Of a stretch of 64,000 bases of DNA, positions 17,438 to 25,944 are shown piece after piece (within the stretch, counting starts at the first letter, position 1; each line of letters begins with the position of its first letter). Below the pieces are notes generated by a model. It searched no databases. It worked only from the letters and a program-made list of their open reading frames with translations, and was not told the DNA's origin. The translations under genes and the position numbers were made by a program. This DNA comes from CAVSWN01 sp963770995 (GTDB lineage: Bacteria > Acidobacteriota > Vicinamibacteria > Vicinamibacterales > CAVVIG01), in the NCBI GenBank assembly GCA_963770995.1, contig CAVYRS010000005.1, positions 930,001-994,000 of the forward strand, given 5' to 3'.

Positions 17438-17983
17438 ATGTCATCACGAACACAGCAATCCACGCGAACGGCGACCGCCCTCGGCACGGCGGCATTGGTC
17501 CTGGCCCTCGGCGGCAGCCTCAGCGGCTCGGAACCGACGGGTCCCGAAACGACGATCGAACAGAACAAGGCGACAGCGCGGCGCTGGAGCGAGGAGCTCT
17601 GGAGTCGCGGCCATCTGGCGGTCGCGGACGAAATCATCGCGGCCGACTACGTGCGGCACGACCCCGGCGATCCGTTCCCGGCCCGCGGGCCCGAGGACGT
17701 CAAGCGGATCGTCAGCATGCTGCGGTCGATGCTCCCCGACTTCCGGATCGAGGTCGAGGCGATTATCGCGGAAGGCGATATGGTCGTGAGCCGGTATACG
17801 GCGACCGCCACCGACACCGTCGGCTACATGGGGATGCCGCCCACGGGCAAGGCGATCCGGACCTCGGCGATTCAGATCTTCCGGTTCGCCAACGGCAAGA
17901 TCGTCGAGAGCTGGGCCGCCCGCGACGATCTCGGCACGCTTCGGCAGCTCGGTCGCCTACCGGCGACGGAGCGGTCTCGGTGA
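17438..17983 (+). CDS. Exported SnoaL-like ester cyclase family protein
   Basis: The 181-residue NTF2-fold protein has a signal-like N-terminus (TATALGTAALVLALGGSLSG). Start 17438 follows AGGAGG. The family core is NKATARRWSEELWSRG, AADYVRHDPGDPFPARG, VSRYTATATDTVGYMGMPPTGK and FRFANGKIVESWAARDDLG, the pattern of SnoaL/ester cyclase enzymes. The reaction in this bacterium is unknown. The perfect FNR-type box suggests control by oxygen or nitric oxide status. The stop overlaps the convergent regulator gene by 27 bp. Confidence 0.8.
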   Translation: MSSRTQQSTRTATALGTAALVLALGGSLSGSEPTGPETTIEQNKATARRWSEELWSRGHLAVADEIIAADYVRHDPGDPFPARGPEDVKRIVSMLRSMLPDFRIEVEAIIAEGDMVVSRYTATATDTVGYMGMPPTGKAIRTSAIQIFRFANGKIVESWAARDDLGTLRQLGRLPATERSR

Positions 17984-18604
17984 TCGTGCGGACGCCCGCG
18001 AGAGGTTCTTTCGGATGCGGCTGACCGTTTCCGGGGTCATGCCGAGATAGGACGCGAGCATCGCCTGCGGCACCCGAAGCGCTATCGACGGGTACACGTC
18101 GAGAAATTCGCGGTAGCGCGCCTCGGCCGAGCCGGTCAGGGAACTCGCAATCCGCTGGTCCTTGGCGGCGTTGTGACGCTGCAGACCGGCACGAAACGCC
18201 GTGGCGTAACCCGCCACGGTGTCCACGAGCCGCAGATGCGAGGGGCCGTCGAGGAGCAGCAGTTCGGAATCTTCGATGGCGTCGATGAAGTACGGCGAGG
18301 GAATACGGTCGTTCAGGCTGTTCGAGTCGGCCAGCCACCACGTCTCCGGCGCGAACTGGATGATGTGCTCCTTGCCCTTGGGATCGATGACGTAGTTGCG
18401 CAGGCACCCGATCGCGACGAACGCCGCGTACTGGGTGACGTCGCCTGCGCGCTGCAGGAACTCGCCCGCGGGCAGGCGCTTGTACGCGAATGCGCTGCGA
18501 ATGACCGGGATATCGGTCTCACTGAACGTGGCTCGAGCGTCGAGGTAGGCCCGCAGAACGGCGAACACAGGTTCTGGTATCACCCTGCCGACGGATTCCG
18601 ACAT
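17957..18604 (-). CDS. Crp/Fnr-family transcriptional regulator
   Basis: The 215-residue protein has an N-terminal cyclic-nucleotide-binding-fold sensor (LPAGEFLQRAGDVTQYAAFV, ...CLRNYVIDPKGKEHIIQFAP) and a C-terminal helix-turn-helix (RVPQAMLASYLGMTPETVSRIRKNL read in two parts). It lacks the N-terminal Cys cluster of FNR and the RxS cAMP contact, so the ligand is not evident. It belongs to the short cNMP-binding group that often governs nearby stress genes. Overlap of 27 bp with the ester cyclase end, and the FNR-type box in front of that gene, make it the first candidate for that site (inference). Confidence 0.85.
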   Translation of the reverse strand: MSESVGRVIPEPVFAVLRAYLDARATFSETDIPVIRSAFAYKRLPAGEFLQRAGDVTQYAAFVAIGCLRNYVIDPKGKEHIIQFAPETWWLADSNSLNDRIPSPYFIDAIEDSELLLLDGPSHLRLVDTVAGYATAFRAGLQRHNAAKDQRIASSLTGSAEARYREFLDVYPSIALRVPQAMLASYLGMTPETVSRIRKNLSRASARSPRPLRRR

Positions 18605-18631
18605 CGGTCGCTCGTGCCTTCGCGCATTACA

Positions 18632-19288
18632 TCACAATCGTGAGCCCGGGACCGGCTTGCGAAACGCTATCCGCGCCTCCTCCACGCGCCGGCGGCTGGC
18701 GCACCCGTCGAGGTGGTCGTTCACCAGACCCATCGCCTGCATGAACGCGTAGATGGTGGTCGGGCCGACGAACGTCCAGCCTCGGCGCTTGAGGTCCTTG
18801 CTCAGCGCAGCGGAGGCTGGCGTGTGGGCCAGTTGCATCAACGCGCGTCTGGTGAGCGTGCGGGGACGCAGGCTCGGATCGGGTTCCCACTGCCAGAAGT
18901 AGGCCGCTAGGGAGCCGAACTCGCTCCGCACGTCCAGCGCGCGCTTCGCGTTGTTGATCGCCGATTCAATCTTGCCCCGGTGGCGCACGATGCCTTCATC
19001 GTCCAGCAGGCGGGAGACGTCGCGCCGGGCGAATGTGGCGACACGCTCGATGTTGAAGCGTGCAAACGCGCGGCGGAAATGCGGCCGCTTCCGGAGAATC
19101 GTCAGCCAGCTGAGACCGGCCTGGAACCCTTCGAGGCAAATCTTCTCGAACAGGCGGTGATCGTCGCCGACCGGCCGGCCCCACTCGTCGTCGTGATACC
19201 GGCGATAGAGCGCGTCCTCGCCGGGCCACCAGCAGCGCGTCACGCCGTCGGCAGACCGGACGAGACCATCCTTCCGAGTGGTTGGCAT
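18632..19288 (-). CDS. tag: DNA-3-methyladenine glycosylase I
   Basis: Tag removes 3-methyladenine from alkylated DNA in base-excision repair. The 218-residue protein shows the family order: TRCWWPGEDALYRRYHDDEWG (zinc-ligand Cys and His split here as RCW and YHD), then LFEKICLEGFQAGLSWLTIL with the catalytic-pocket Glu and Trp, RHRGKIESAINNA, FVGPTTIYAFMQAMG, and the C-terminal zinc ligands in NDHLDGC. The helix-hairpin-helix-like core is present. The start MPTTRKDG at 19288 is plausible. It is monocistronic, divergent from none, with 27 bp to the Crp/Fnr gene. Confidence 0.93.
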   Translation of the reverse strand: MPTTRKDGLVRSADGVTRCWWPGEDALYRRYHDDEWGRPVGDDHRLFEKICLEGFQAGLSWLTILRKRPHFRRAFARFNIERVATFARRDVSRLLDDEGIVRHRGKIESAINNAKRALDVRSEFGSLAAYFWQWEPDPSLRPRTLTRRALMQLAHTPASAALSKDLKRRGWTFVGPTTIYAFMQAMGLVNDHLDGCASRRRVEEARIAFRKPVPGSRL

Positions 19289-19414
19289 GACGAATGGACC
19301 GGCCCCACGCGCGCAGCGCGGCGCCGCGGACGCGACCGTTTCACGTTACCACTGCGCACCAGCATGCGACACCCTTCCCTTCCGATCGGACCGTTCCTGA
19401 CGGTCTGCGCCCCT

Positions 19415-19798
19415 TCAGCGCCGAAATGCCCCACGACCCTCTCGCACCTGAAGCAGATTCCCGTCCGGATCCTGAAACCTCGCGGCGTAACCCCATGGGA
19501 ACTCGAGGATCTCGGGTGGCTCGAACTTCACTCCGCGCGACTTCAGCGTGTCGAAGGCCAGCCGGCAATTTTCCACCTCGATGGTATAAACCGCCGAACC
19601 CGACTTGGCCCTCCCAGGTGTGCCTGGCCACAGCACCAGCTCGAAGTCCTGCCCCTTGACGCCGACTGTCAGGAATCGCGGTCCGTCGGGTGTCGGGTAG
19701 TCGCCGCGCTTCTCGAGGCCGATGACATTCGTGTAGAAGTCGAGCGCGTGGTCCTGATCGCTCACCAACAGCGCCACGTATACCACTTTTTTCAGCAT
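19415..19798 (-). CDS. VOC (glyoxalase-like) family protein
   Basis: A single-domain vicinal oxygen chelate protein, 127 residues. Start 19798 (MLKKVVYVALLVSD) follows GGAGG. The beta-alpha-beta-beta-beta pattern is clear: VALLVSDQDHALDFYTNVIG, then FELVLWPG, YTIEVENCRLAFDTLKSRGV and the closing FQDPDGNLLQVRE with the usual Glu. Function is unknown; the family includes glyoxalases, dioxygenases and resistance proteins. It stands divergently to the ECF41 sigma gene 162 bp away. Confidence 0.85.
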   Translation of the reverse strand: MLKKVVYVALLVSDQDHALDFYTNVIGLEKRGDYPTPDGPRFLTVGVKGQDFELVLWPGTPGRAKSGSAVYTIEVENCRLAFDTLKSRGVKFEPPEILEFPWGYAARFQDPDGNLLQVREGRGAFRR

Positions 19799-19903
19799 CG
19801 TCGTTCCTCCGTAACACCTCAACCGTTTCGCTCCTCGCGAGCACAGCTCCTACTGGAATGACCGGCGGCAGCGCGGAAGTGTGACTGACCGGCTGTGCTT
19901 GAT

Positions 19904-19930
19904 GGTCACATCGACACCGTCTCGCCGGTC
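19904..19930 (+). promoter_or_regulatory. ECF41-type promoter for the sigma gene (slightly degenerate)
   Basis: GGTCACA (ending 19910) is followed after 16 nt by GGTC (19927-19930). It matches the better copies at 56884-56910 and 57851-57877 (TGTCACA/CGTCACA-N16-CGTC), known for ECF41 sigma factors. The start codon is 30 bp downstream. Confidence 0.6.
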
Positions 19931-19960
19931 ATTCATAGTGAGGGGAAACGAGGAACGCTC

Positions 19961-20854
19961 ATGGACGAACGCGACTGGCTTGTCGAACGCTTCGAGGAAT
20001 ATCGCCCGCACCTCAGGGCGGTGGCCTATCGGATGCTGGGCTCCCTCGCGGAAGCTGATGAAGCCGTTCAGGATGCCTGGTTGCGCGTCAGCCGTGCAGG
20101 AGCCGATGGGATCGAGAACTTCCGCGGGTGGCTGACGACGATCGTGGCACGCGTGTGTTTGAACGCCCTGCAAGCGCGGAAGGCGCGGCCCGAGGACTCC
20201 TCCGGCGTGCATCTGCCTGATTCAATCGTCAAGCGCGCCGGCGACCTCGACCCGGAGCACGAGGTGCTCATGGCCGACTCTGTCGGCCTGGCGCTGCAAA
20301 TCGTGCTCGACACATTGTCCCCCGCCGAGCGACTGGTCTTCGTGCTCCACGACATGTTCGACGTCCCGTTCGACGAGATCGGACCCATGGTGGGCCGCTC
20401 TGCCACCGCGGCGAGACAGCTCGCCAGCCGTGCGCGGCGACGCGTGCACGGTGCATCCGTGCCGGCTCCAGACACCGACCTCGCTCGTCAGCGACAGGTC
20501 GTCGATGCGTTCTTCGCGGCGGCGCACCGCGGCGACTTCGACGCGCTCGTGGCTATGTTGGATCCCGACGTGGTGCTGCGATCGGATGGCGGAGAGAAGC
20601 GTCGTGCACTGTCGTTCGTTCGCCGTGGAGCGGCCGAAGTGGCGCGTACGGCGATCACGTCTGCGCAGCCCGCCGCAGTCAAGATTCCTGCGCTCGTCAA
20701 CGGCGCCGCGGGGGTTGTCGTCATGACCAACGGGCGGCCCTTCGTAGTGATGGGGTTTGCGGTTGCGCGCGGCAAGATCGTCGAGATTGACTGCCTCCTC
20801 GATCCGGAACGCCTCGCACGGCTCGATCTGGCTGTCCTTGATGGTGCGTCCTGA
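19961..20854 (+). CDS. ECF41-type RNA polymerase sigma factor
   Basis: A 298-residue extracytoplasmic-function sigma factor with a C-terminal SnoaL-like extension. Start 19961 (MDERDWLVERFEE) follows GAGG. Region 2 is YRPHLRAVAYRMLGSLAEAD and FRGWLTTIVARVCLN. Region 4 is LSPAERLVFVLHDMFDVPFD and IGPMVGRSATAARQLASRAR. The extension holds the ECF41 marks DGGEKR and DPERL, which in known members control activity without a separate anti-sigma factor. The ECF41-like promoter upstream points to autoregulation. The next genes (RibD-like, VOC) are possible targets. Confidence 0.9.
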   Translation: MDERDWLVERFEEYRPHLRAVAYRMLGSLAEADEAVQDAWLRVSRAGADGIENFRGWLTTIVARVCLNALQARKARPEDSSGVHLPDSIVKRAGDLDPEHEVLMADSVGLALQIVLDTLSPAERLVFVLHDMFDVPFDEIGPMVGRSATAARQLASRARRRVHGASVPAPDTDLARQRQVVDAFFAAAHRGDFDALVAMLDPDVVLRSDGGEKRRALSFVRRGAAEVARTAITSAQPAAVKIPALVNGAAGVVVMTNGRPFVVMGFAVARGKIVEIDCLLDPERLARLDLAVLDGAS

Positions 20855-20905
20855 ATCGCTCATGGAGAGTCGTCGAACGCCTCGAGGCGCTCAAGGGGGA
20901 CCGTC

Positions 20906-21512
20906 ATGCGGAAGATCATCGCGGCACTGCAGGTCTCGCTGGACGGGTTCATCGAAGGCCCGAACGAGGAGCTCGATTGGATAGATTCCTGGGAGGACGC
21001 CTTCGACATCATCGGCAACGTCGATGTGTTCATCCTCGGTGCGCGGATGTATCCGGGATACGAGCAGGTACTGGCAGGCGGTGCTGGACAATCCGAGGAG
21101 CATCCTGCCGTTCACCGGTAGGCCCGCGACCGAAGGGGAGATTGAATATGCCGAGTTCGCCGGCAGGACGCCGCACGTTGTCGTGTCGAGCACGCTTCAG
21201 ACCGTTTCGTGGAAGCACACGAGAATCGTCCGCGATCTCGAGGACATTCGCCGATTGAAGGAGGAGCCGGGCAAGGACATGCATGCCGTCGGCGGGGCGA
21301 CGTTGGTCTCGAGCCTCATGAACGCGGGACTGGTGGATGAGATCCGGCTCGTCGTGCAGCCGATCGTCCTGGGCGGCGGCAAGCCGTTGTTCGACCACGT
21401 GAAGGAACGGCACCCACTGACGCTCCTCGAGGCGAGGCCCCTGAAAGAAGGTGCGGTCCGACTGAACTATCGCGTGCCTCGCCGACAGCGAGGAACAGCT
21501 GCCGAAGGTTAG
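20906..21512 (+). pseudogene. RibD/dihydrofolate-reductase-like protein, single-base frameshift
   Basis: The gene begins MRKIIAALQVSLDGFIEGPN, the usual opening of the RibD C-terminal-like reductases that bind NADPH. At 21067-21068 an extra G shifts the frame. With it removed, the protein continues YPGYEQYWQAVLDNP and through AVGGATLVSSLMNAGLVDEI and PIVLGGGKPLFDHV to the stop at 21512. The rest is intact over about 200 residues, so this is either a recent lesion or a sequencing indel. The gene lies 50 bp behind the sigma gene. Confidence 0.75.
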
Positions 21513-21521
21513 AGGAAGATC

Positions 21522-21923
21522 ATGCTTGCAGACTCAGAGGTGGCAACCCGGCTTCCGGCAAGGGACCTCACGCGAGCAAGGAGGTTCTACTCGGAGAAGC
21601 TTGGCTTGGAGCCCATCGAAGAGAGGCCCGGAGGACTGCGGTACCGCTGCGGCAGCGGTTCTTTCGCCCTGTTCGAGTCCGCGGGGGCGGCGTCCGGCAC
21701 GCACACGCAGATGGCGTGGGAGGTGGCCGATATCGAGGCGACTGTCGCGGCGCTCCTGAGACGCGGGGTCGTCTTCGAAGAGTACGACCTGCCGGGCCTG
21801 GAGACCGTGAACGGCATCGCCACGATCCAAGGGAACTATCCGAGCAAGGGCGTCGGCGAGCGAGGCGCCTGGTTCAGAGACAGCGAGGGGAACCTGCTGG
21901 GCGTCGGCCAGCCGGTACGGTGA
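21522..21923 (+). CDS. VOC family protein
   Basis: A 133-residue single-domain VOC protein. Start 21522 (MLADSEVATRLPARDLT) follows AGAGGAAG. The elements ARRFYSEKLGLEPIEE, FALFESAGAASGTHTQMAWE, EATVAALLRRGVVFEEYDLP and AWFRDSEGNLLGVGQP cover a complete fold. It follows the RibD-like gene by 9 bp, so the two are probably co-transcribed. Substrate unknown. Confidence 0.87.
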   Translation: MLADSEVATRLPARDLTRARRFYSEKLGLEPIEERPGGLRYRCGSGSFALFESAGAASGTHTQMAWEVADIEATVAALLRRGVVFEEYDLPGLETVNGIATIQGNYPSKGVGERGAWFRDSEGNLLGVGQPVR

Positions 21924-22019
21924 TGAACGCCGGGACCCAGATGCACGGCTTGTGGATTTGTCCCGCCCTCGTGTTTCAGCTCGCGAGCGCGACCCGCCCT
22001 CGCTAGAGAGGAGCGTCCG

Positions 22020-22997
22020 ATGCAGTTCCTTGCGATGTTCGCTGTTGGCGGACTCGGTGTGTGGCTCGCATCCTTCATTGTCGAGGCCATCAGGGCAGCG
22101 CCGAAGCCGCCAGCAACTCTGCGCTGGGCGCCTCAGATCCCGATCGAGATCCTCGAGGTCGGCGGCACGAGGCTTCGCTTCATCAAGACGGGCAAGGGGC
22201 CAGCTCTGGTCCTTCTGCATACGCTCCGAACGCAACTCGACTTGTTCGAGAAGGTCGTGCCGGAACTCTCCCGGCATTTCACGGTCTATGCCCTCGACTA
22301 TCCCGGCCATGGATTCTCGGACATTCCGAAGGCGCGCTATGACGCAGCCTTCTTCACCGAGTCGGTCGAGGGCTTTCTCGACCGCCTCGACCTTCGCGAC
22401 GTCACGCTTGCGGGGGTCTCGATCGGTGGATCGATCGTGCTCATCGTCGCCGCACGCCGCAACCCGCGTGTTGCTCGTGTGATCGCGATCAATCCCTACG
22501 ACTATGCCAAAGGCCGAGGAATGGCGCGCAGCTCAATGCTCGGTTGGTTCGTGACCTACGCATCGCTTCTGCCTGTGGTCGGCGAGACCGTGATGCGGCT
22601 GAGGAATTTCCTCATCATGAGGGCGGTGCTCCGTGGCGGCGTCGCCGATGGAAAGAGCATCCCGCCGGCGCTCATGAAGGAAATGTACGTAGTGGGGAAT
22701 CGCCAGGGGCACTATCGCGCGTTCCTCAGCCTGCTTCGCAACGCTGAAAGCTGGGAGAAATCGACCAAGGAGTACGGCCGTATCGAGATACCCGTGCTGC
22801 TCATGTGGGGTGACCAGGATTGGGCACGGCCGTCCGAACGCGAACATGACCGCACGCTCATCGCAGGCGTCGAAATGACGACCGTCGAGCGCGGCGGGCA
22901 CTTCCTGGCGCTCGATCGGCCGCACGAGCTCACTCAGTCGATCCTCCGCTTCGCGACGCATCCGAACGAGCGGCCTGACCGGCGCGACATCTCATGA
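22020..22997 (+). CDS. Membrane-anchored alpha/beta-hydrolase
   Basis: The 325-residue protein starts with one hydrophobic segment (MQFLAMFAVGGLGVWLASFI), probably a membrane anchor or uncleaved signal. The fold follows: GKGPALVLLHTLRTQLDLFE (oxyanion region), YALDYPGHGFSD, nucleophile elbow GVSIGGS, VLLMWGDQDWARP (acid Asp) and ERGGHFLALDRP (catalytic His). All triad positions are filled. Start 22020 follows GAGAGGAG. The substrate is unknown; lipase/esterase or haloalkane-like activity is possible. It is the last gene of a rightward run before a convergent operon. Confidence 0.87.
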   Translation: MQFLAMFAVGGLGVWLASFIVEAIRAAPKPPATLRWAPQIPIEILEVGGTRLRFIKTGKGPALVLLHTLRTQLDLFEKVVPELSRHFTVYALDYPGHGFSDIPKARYDAAFFTESVEGFLDRLDLRDVTLAGVSIGGSIVLIVAARRNPRVARVIAINPYDYAKGRGMARSSMLGWFVTYASLLPVVGETVMRLRNFLIMRAVLRGGVADGKSIPPALMKEMYVVGNRQGHYRAFLSLLRNAESWEKSTKEYGRIEIPVLLMWGDQDWARPSEREHDRTLIAGVEMTTVERGGHFLALDRPHELTQSILRFATHPNERPDRRDIS

Positions 22998-23021
22998 ACG
23001 CAGGGAGCCATCCCATGTTCA

Positions 23022-23456
23022 TCAGATCCTCTGAACGCGCGCGTCGCGTTTCACGGCCAGGAGCGCGGCCGTTGAGCAGACGACGGCGGCCAGCGACGTC
23101 ACGATGGGTGCCGTGAAGAAAAACATCCAGCTGAGGATGGCCGACGCTACGCACGCGATGTGCAACGTGAAGACCAGCGGAGCCGCCTCGCCTGGATTGC
23201 GCCGGCTCATGAGGCTGAGCTGATACGCCATCACGGCGACGAGCCCGAACTCGATGCTCACGAACAGACCGAATCCGCGATAGAACTCCCAGTACGTGCG
23301 CTCGAATCCCATCACCGGAAATCGCGTGCGCCGCATCGTCTCGAGCGCCGCGGCGGCGGCGCCCGCCGTCGGCGGGCTGAACACGCCCATCGTGTGGCCA
23401 ATCGTGAAGAACGCCATCACGCCTGTGAGTCCACGCAGCCAGATCCATGCCTTCAT
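23022..23456 (-). CDS. Four-helix membrane protein (LIC_13387-like family)
   Basis: A 144-residue integral membrane protein with about four hydrophobic segments: GLTGVMAFFTIGHTMGVF, FGLFVSIEFGLVAVMAYQL, LVFTLHIACVASAILSWMFF and IVTSLAAVVCSTAALLAV. Start 23456 (MKAWIWLRG) has GAGG upstream. The family has no known function but often follows ArsR/SRPBCC genes. Here it is the third gene of such an operon, 16 bp behind the SRPBCC gene. Confidence 0.75.
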   Translation of the reverse strand: MKAWIWLRGLTGVMAFFTIGHTMGVFSPPTAGAAAAALETMRRTRFPVMGFERTYWEFYRGFGLFVSIEFGLVAVMAYQLSLMSRRNPGEAAPLVFTLHIACVASAILSWMFFFTAPIVTSLAAVVCSTAALLAVKRDARVQRI

Positions 23457-23472
23457 CGCGGCTCCTCCGACG

Positions 23473-23961
23473 CTATCCCGGCGTTTGCCCGACGCGCGCC
23501 GCAAACAACTGCAAGAGACCGCTCCACCCGTTCGGCGAATCGACGGCCGTGCGCATCGATTCGGCGCCGTCGCCATGACGCTCCAGGTGACGGTGCTCGA
23601 GATCGACGCGAGTCCGCCCACCCGGTTCCGGGGTGAAACGGATGTCGACCTCGCTGGATTTGGCCAGATCCGGCTCGTAGCCCCACTCGTGGGTGATTTG
23701 CCACGCAATGACGAGCCGGTGTGGCGGATCCCACACAAGGACGCGGCCCCAATCGCATTCGGTTCCATCGGTCTGCGTGCTGTAGCAGCGTCCGCCCTGG
23801 CGGGTTTCGACGATCGCCTTCTGCATGGGCGCCTTACCGATGTGATGTGTTCGCGGCCACCATGAGTCGAAGTCTGTGGTGAACACCGCAAACGCATGCT
23901 CGACGCTGGTGTTCACGGTGACGGTCTTGCGGACTGTGGCGACGTCCGTCACGTCAGTCAT
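23473..23961 (-). CDS. SRPBCC (AHSA1-like) domain protein
   Basis: A 162-residue Bet v1-fold protein. The start at 23961 overlaps the ArsR stop (ATGA). The pattern VRKTVTVNTSVEHAFAVFTT, SWWPRTHHIGKA, RVLVWDPPHRLVIAWQITHE, VDIRFTPEPGGRTRVDLEHR and the closing SPNGWSGLLQLFAA is typical of the branch that pairs with ArsR repressors. All are seen here in one frame without lesions, unlike the third copy at 53439. The ligand is unknown. Confidence 0.88.
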   Translation of the reverse strand: MTDVTDVATVRKTVTVNTSVEHAFAVFTTDFDSWWPRTHHIGKAPMQKAIVETRQGGRCYSTQTDGTECDWGRVLVWDPPHRLVIAWQITHEWGYEPDLAKSSEVDIRFTPEPGGRTRVDLEHRHLERHGDGAESMRTAVDSPNGWSGLLQLFAARVGQTPG

Positions 23962-24281
23962 CGCCCCTCCTTTGGGGTGTCTTTGTCGACCCGCTTCTTG
24001 TAGGCGCCGAGCGCCTTGCTCCAAAACGGGTCGAAGTACGCGCGCAGCGATTCGAGGCCAGCCGGATCGATCGCATAGAGCCGCCGATTGCCGACGGCTG
24101 TATCGGTCACCAATCGAGCGCGCTTGAGCACGCGCAGGTGCTGCGAGATCGCCGGACGACTCACCGGGAATCCCCGGGCGAGTCTTCCCACCGGCAGAGG
24201 TCCCTTGAGGAGCCGCTCGAGGATCGCCCGCCGCGTGGGGTCGCCCAGCGCGTCCATCTGTGTTTGTTGGTAAGCACTCAC
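23958..24281 (-). CDS. ArsR-family transcriptional regulator
   Basis: A compact winged-helix repressor of 107 residues. GTG at 24281 (MSAYQQTQMDALGDPTRRAI) gives the family's normal N-terminus. The helix-turn-helix is VGRLARGFPVSRPAISQHLR, followed by VLKRARLVTDTAVGNRRLY. No metal-site Cys cluster is present. A 16-bp palindrome sits immediately upstream, so the gene should control itself and the overlapping SRPBCC and membrane-protein genes. It leads the operon, in contrast to the 4.7-5.5 kb copy, where it comes second. Confidence 0.88.
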   Translation of the reverse strand: MSAYQQTQMDALGDPTRRAILERLLKGPLPVGRLARGFPVSRPAISQHLRVLKRARLVTDTAVGNRRLYAIDPAGLESLRAYFDPFWSKALGAYKKRVDKDTPKEGR

Positions 24282-24286
24282 TGACG

Positions 24287-24302
24287 GTAAGTATATACTT
24301 AC
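24287..24302 (-). promoter_or_regulatory. Palindromic operator before the arsR-SRPBCC operon
   Basis: GTAAGTATATACTTAC is a perfect 16-bp palindrome that ends 5 bp before the GTG start. Partial copies of its half-site occur at 24270 (GTAAGC) and 24302 (CGTAAGC). It is a likely autoregulatory ArsR site, and differs from the GCAAC/TCAAC type. Confidence 0.65.
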
Positions 24303-24728
24303 GTAAGCCGCGCCGGTCAAGCTTTCGGGTCGTCCGTGTTCGTCGCAGTCCTGTGTGCCGGCAGCGACCCGCGCTACGCACGCTTTGTGAGGATGAAGTG
24401 CATCGCCCTGGCCGTGGTGACGTATTCACTGCGGCGGGTTGTCGCCCCACCAGCCTGTCCACGTGTCATCGGCCCACGATCCACGGACAGGGGTCGAGAT
24501 CCTGGCTGCGGGCGGCGCCGTAGCCGTCGAGTGATATTGAAATCATGCACCCGAAGCGCAGCCATTGCCGGCTCTTTCTATTCGGGCCTGGCGGCTGAGC
24601 CCAGCAGCCCTCGACGGAGCGCCAGGGCAACGGCTTCCGGATGAGAACACACCAAGGCGGCAGTAGAACGTCGGTTCAAGTACGGGCCGGGGAGCTATAC
24701 GTAGCTGTCGATGGATACCCGCAAGCGT
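24303..24728. other. Intergenic region with no recognisable gene
   Basis: No motif-bearing frame was found on either strand. The left end holds the upstream region of the arsR operon. Confidence 0.5.
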
Positions 24729-25445
24729 CTACTTCGTCGCTAAGGCGACACCCTTCGCGGCCGTCTCGATGATCGATGCGACCGCCTGCGGCTGCGAGAC
24801 GTACACGGCGTGGCTGCCCTGGACCTCGACGACGGTTGCACCGGCGCGGTTAGACATCGCGCGCTGGGCGTCGGGTGGAATCATCTTGTCTTGGGTGGAG
24901 ACGAGGTACCAGCTTGGCTTCGTCTTCCACGCCGGCTCGCTGATGGTCCCGCCCAGTGCCTCCACCCCCCACGGGACCTGGGAATCGGCCATGAACGCAG
25001 CTGTGTCTGGGCTTACGTCGGCGGCGAATGACGCGGCGAACTTCGCCTTATCGAGGAAGAGGTAGCCGTCCTGCGGTGCCAGGATGGGCGGCACGGGTGC
25101 GCCGGGAGGTGGATCCTTGATCAGCGCGGACACCGACTCGCCCTTGTCCGGAGCAAACGCGGCGATATACACCAGTCCCACGACCTTGGGGTCGTTGCCC
25201 GCTTCAGTGATCACGACCCCACCGTACGAATGGCCGACAAGAATCACGGGGCCGTTCTGCGTGGCCAGTACCCGCTTTGTCACGGCCACGTCATCTGCAA
25301 GTGAGAGGGTCGGATTCTGGACGATCGAAACCAGGTAACCGTCCTTCTTCAGGGCTGCATAGACTCCCTGCCAGCCGGAACCGTCTACAAACCCGCCATG
25401 AACCAGAACGACGTTCTTGACCCTGTCAGCTGTTGTTGGCGACAT
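24729..25445 (-). CDS. Alpha/beta-hydrolase (salicylate-esterase/EstC-like fold)
   Basis: A 238-residue cytosolic hydrolase. Features: VVLVHGGFVDGSGWQGVYAA (oxyanion hole), nucleophile elbow GHSYGG, the cap region with PPPGAPVPPILAPQDGYLFL, the acid region YLVSTQDKMIPPDAQ and the His in EVQGSHAVYVSQP. This is the plant SABP2/HNL-like branch widely found in bacteria. No signal peptide. The gene has an apparent TAACAGAAGGAGG ribosome-binding site upstream of 25445. Substrate unknown. It is separated from the next leftward gene by 111 bp. Confidence 0.88.
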   Translation of the reverse strand: MSPTTADRVKNVVLVHGGFVDGSGWQGVYAALKKDGYLVSIVQNPTLSLADDVAVTKRVLATQNGPVILVGHSYGGVVITEAGNDPKVVGLVYIAAFAPDKGESVSALIKDPPPGAPVPPILAPQDGYLFLDKAKFAASFAADVSPDTAAFMADSQVPWGVEALGGTISEPAWKTKPSWYLVSTQDKMIPPDAQRAMSNRAGATVVEVQGSHAVYVSQPQAVASIIETAAKGVALATK

Positions 25446-25556
25446 GACAACCTCCTTCTGTTAATCGTTTCGAAGCAACTCTGCCTGAACTCACCAGCTC
25501 AGTAGCGCGCTGACTCCAAATAGTGCGCGTTCCACGTTTCAGGACTTTCGAGGAAC

Positions 25557-25925
25557 CTATGCCACACAAATCCCTGATACCGCCACTTTCTGGAATAGAT
25601 GCGGCGAGACCACCGTGCTTGCCGGATAGTGTCCCAAGTGTGCTCGAAACTCTGGATTGGTGAATGCTCGTTTGAAATGCTCCGCCGACTCCCACACGGC
25701 GTAGTTGACAAACACCCTGCTGCCGCCGATACCGCGGTGAAGCTGAGTCGAAATAAAACCGGGCTGCCTTTGCATCCACGCCGCGTCAGCCGCCCACGCG
25801 TTCATCAGGCGCTCGGCTTCGTCACCTTCCACGACAAAGGTGTTGATCAATACGACCGGAGCCGCGTCCTGCTCGATCTGTTGGGCTAGCGGCATCCGTT
25901 CATCCATCTCAACGAAGGTCGGCAT
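25557..25925 (-). CDS. Antibiotic-biosynthesis-monooxygenase (ABM) domain protein
   Basis: A 122-residue ferredoxin-like-fold protein. Start 25925 follows AAAGGAG. The pattern VVLINTFVVEGDEAERLMNA, MQRQPGFISTQLHRGI, FVNYAVWESAEHFKRAF is the ABM signature. Family members act as cofactor-free oxygenases or bind small aromatics. It follows the frameshifted isomerase-like gene by 19 bp at the end of the molybdenum hydroxylase operon. Confidence 0.82.
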   Translation of the reverse strand: MPTFVEMDERMPLAQQIEQDAAPVVLINTFVVEGDEAERLMNAWAADAAWMQRQPGFISTQLHRGIGGSRVFVNYAVWESAEHFKRAFTNPEFRAHLGHYPASTVVSPHLFQKVAVSGICVA

Positions 25926-25944
25926 ACCTGGCTCCTTTCGTTCG

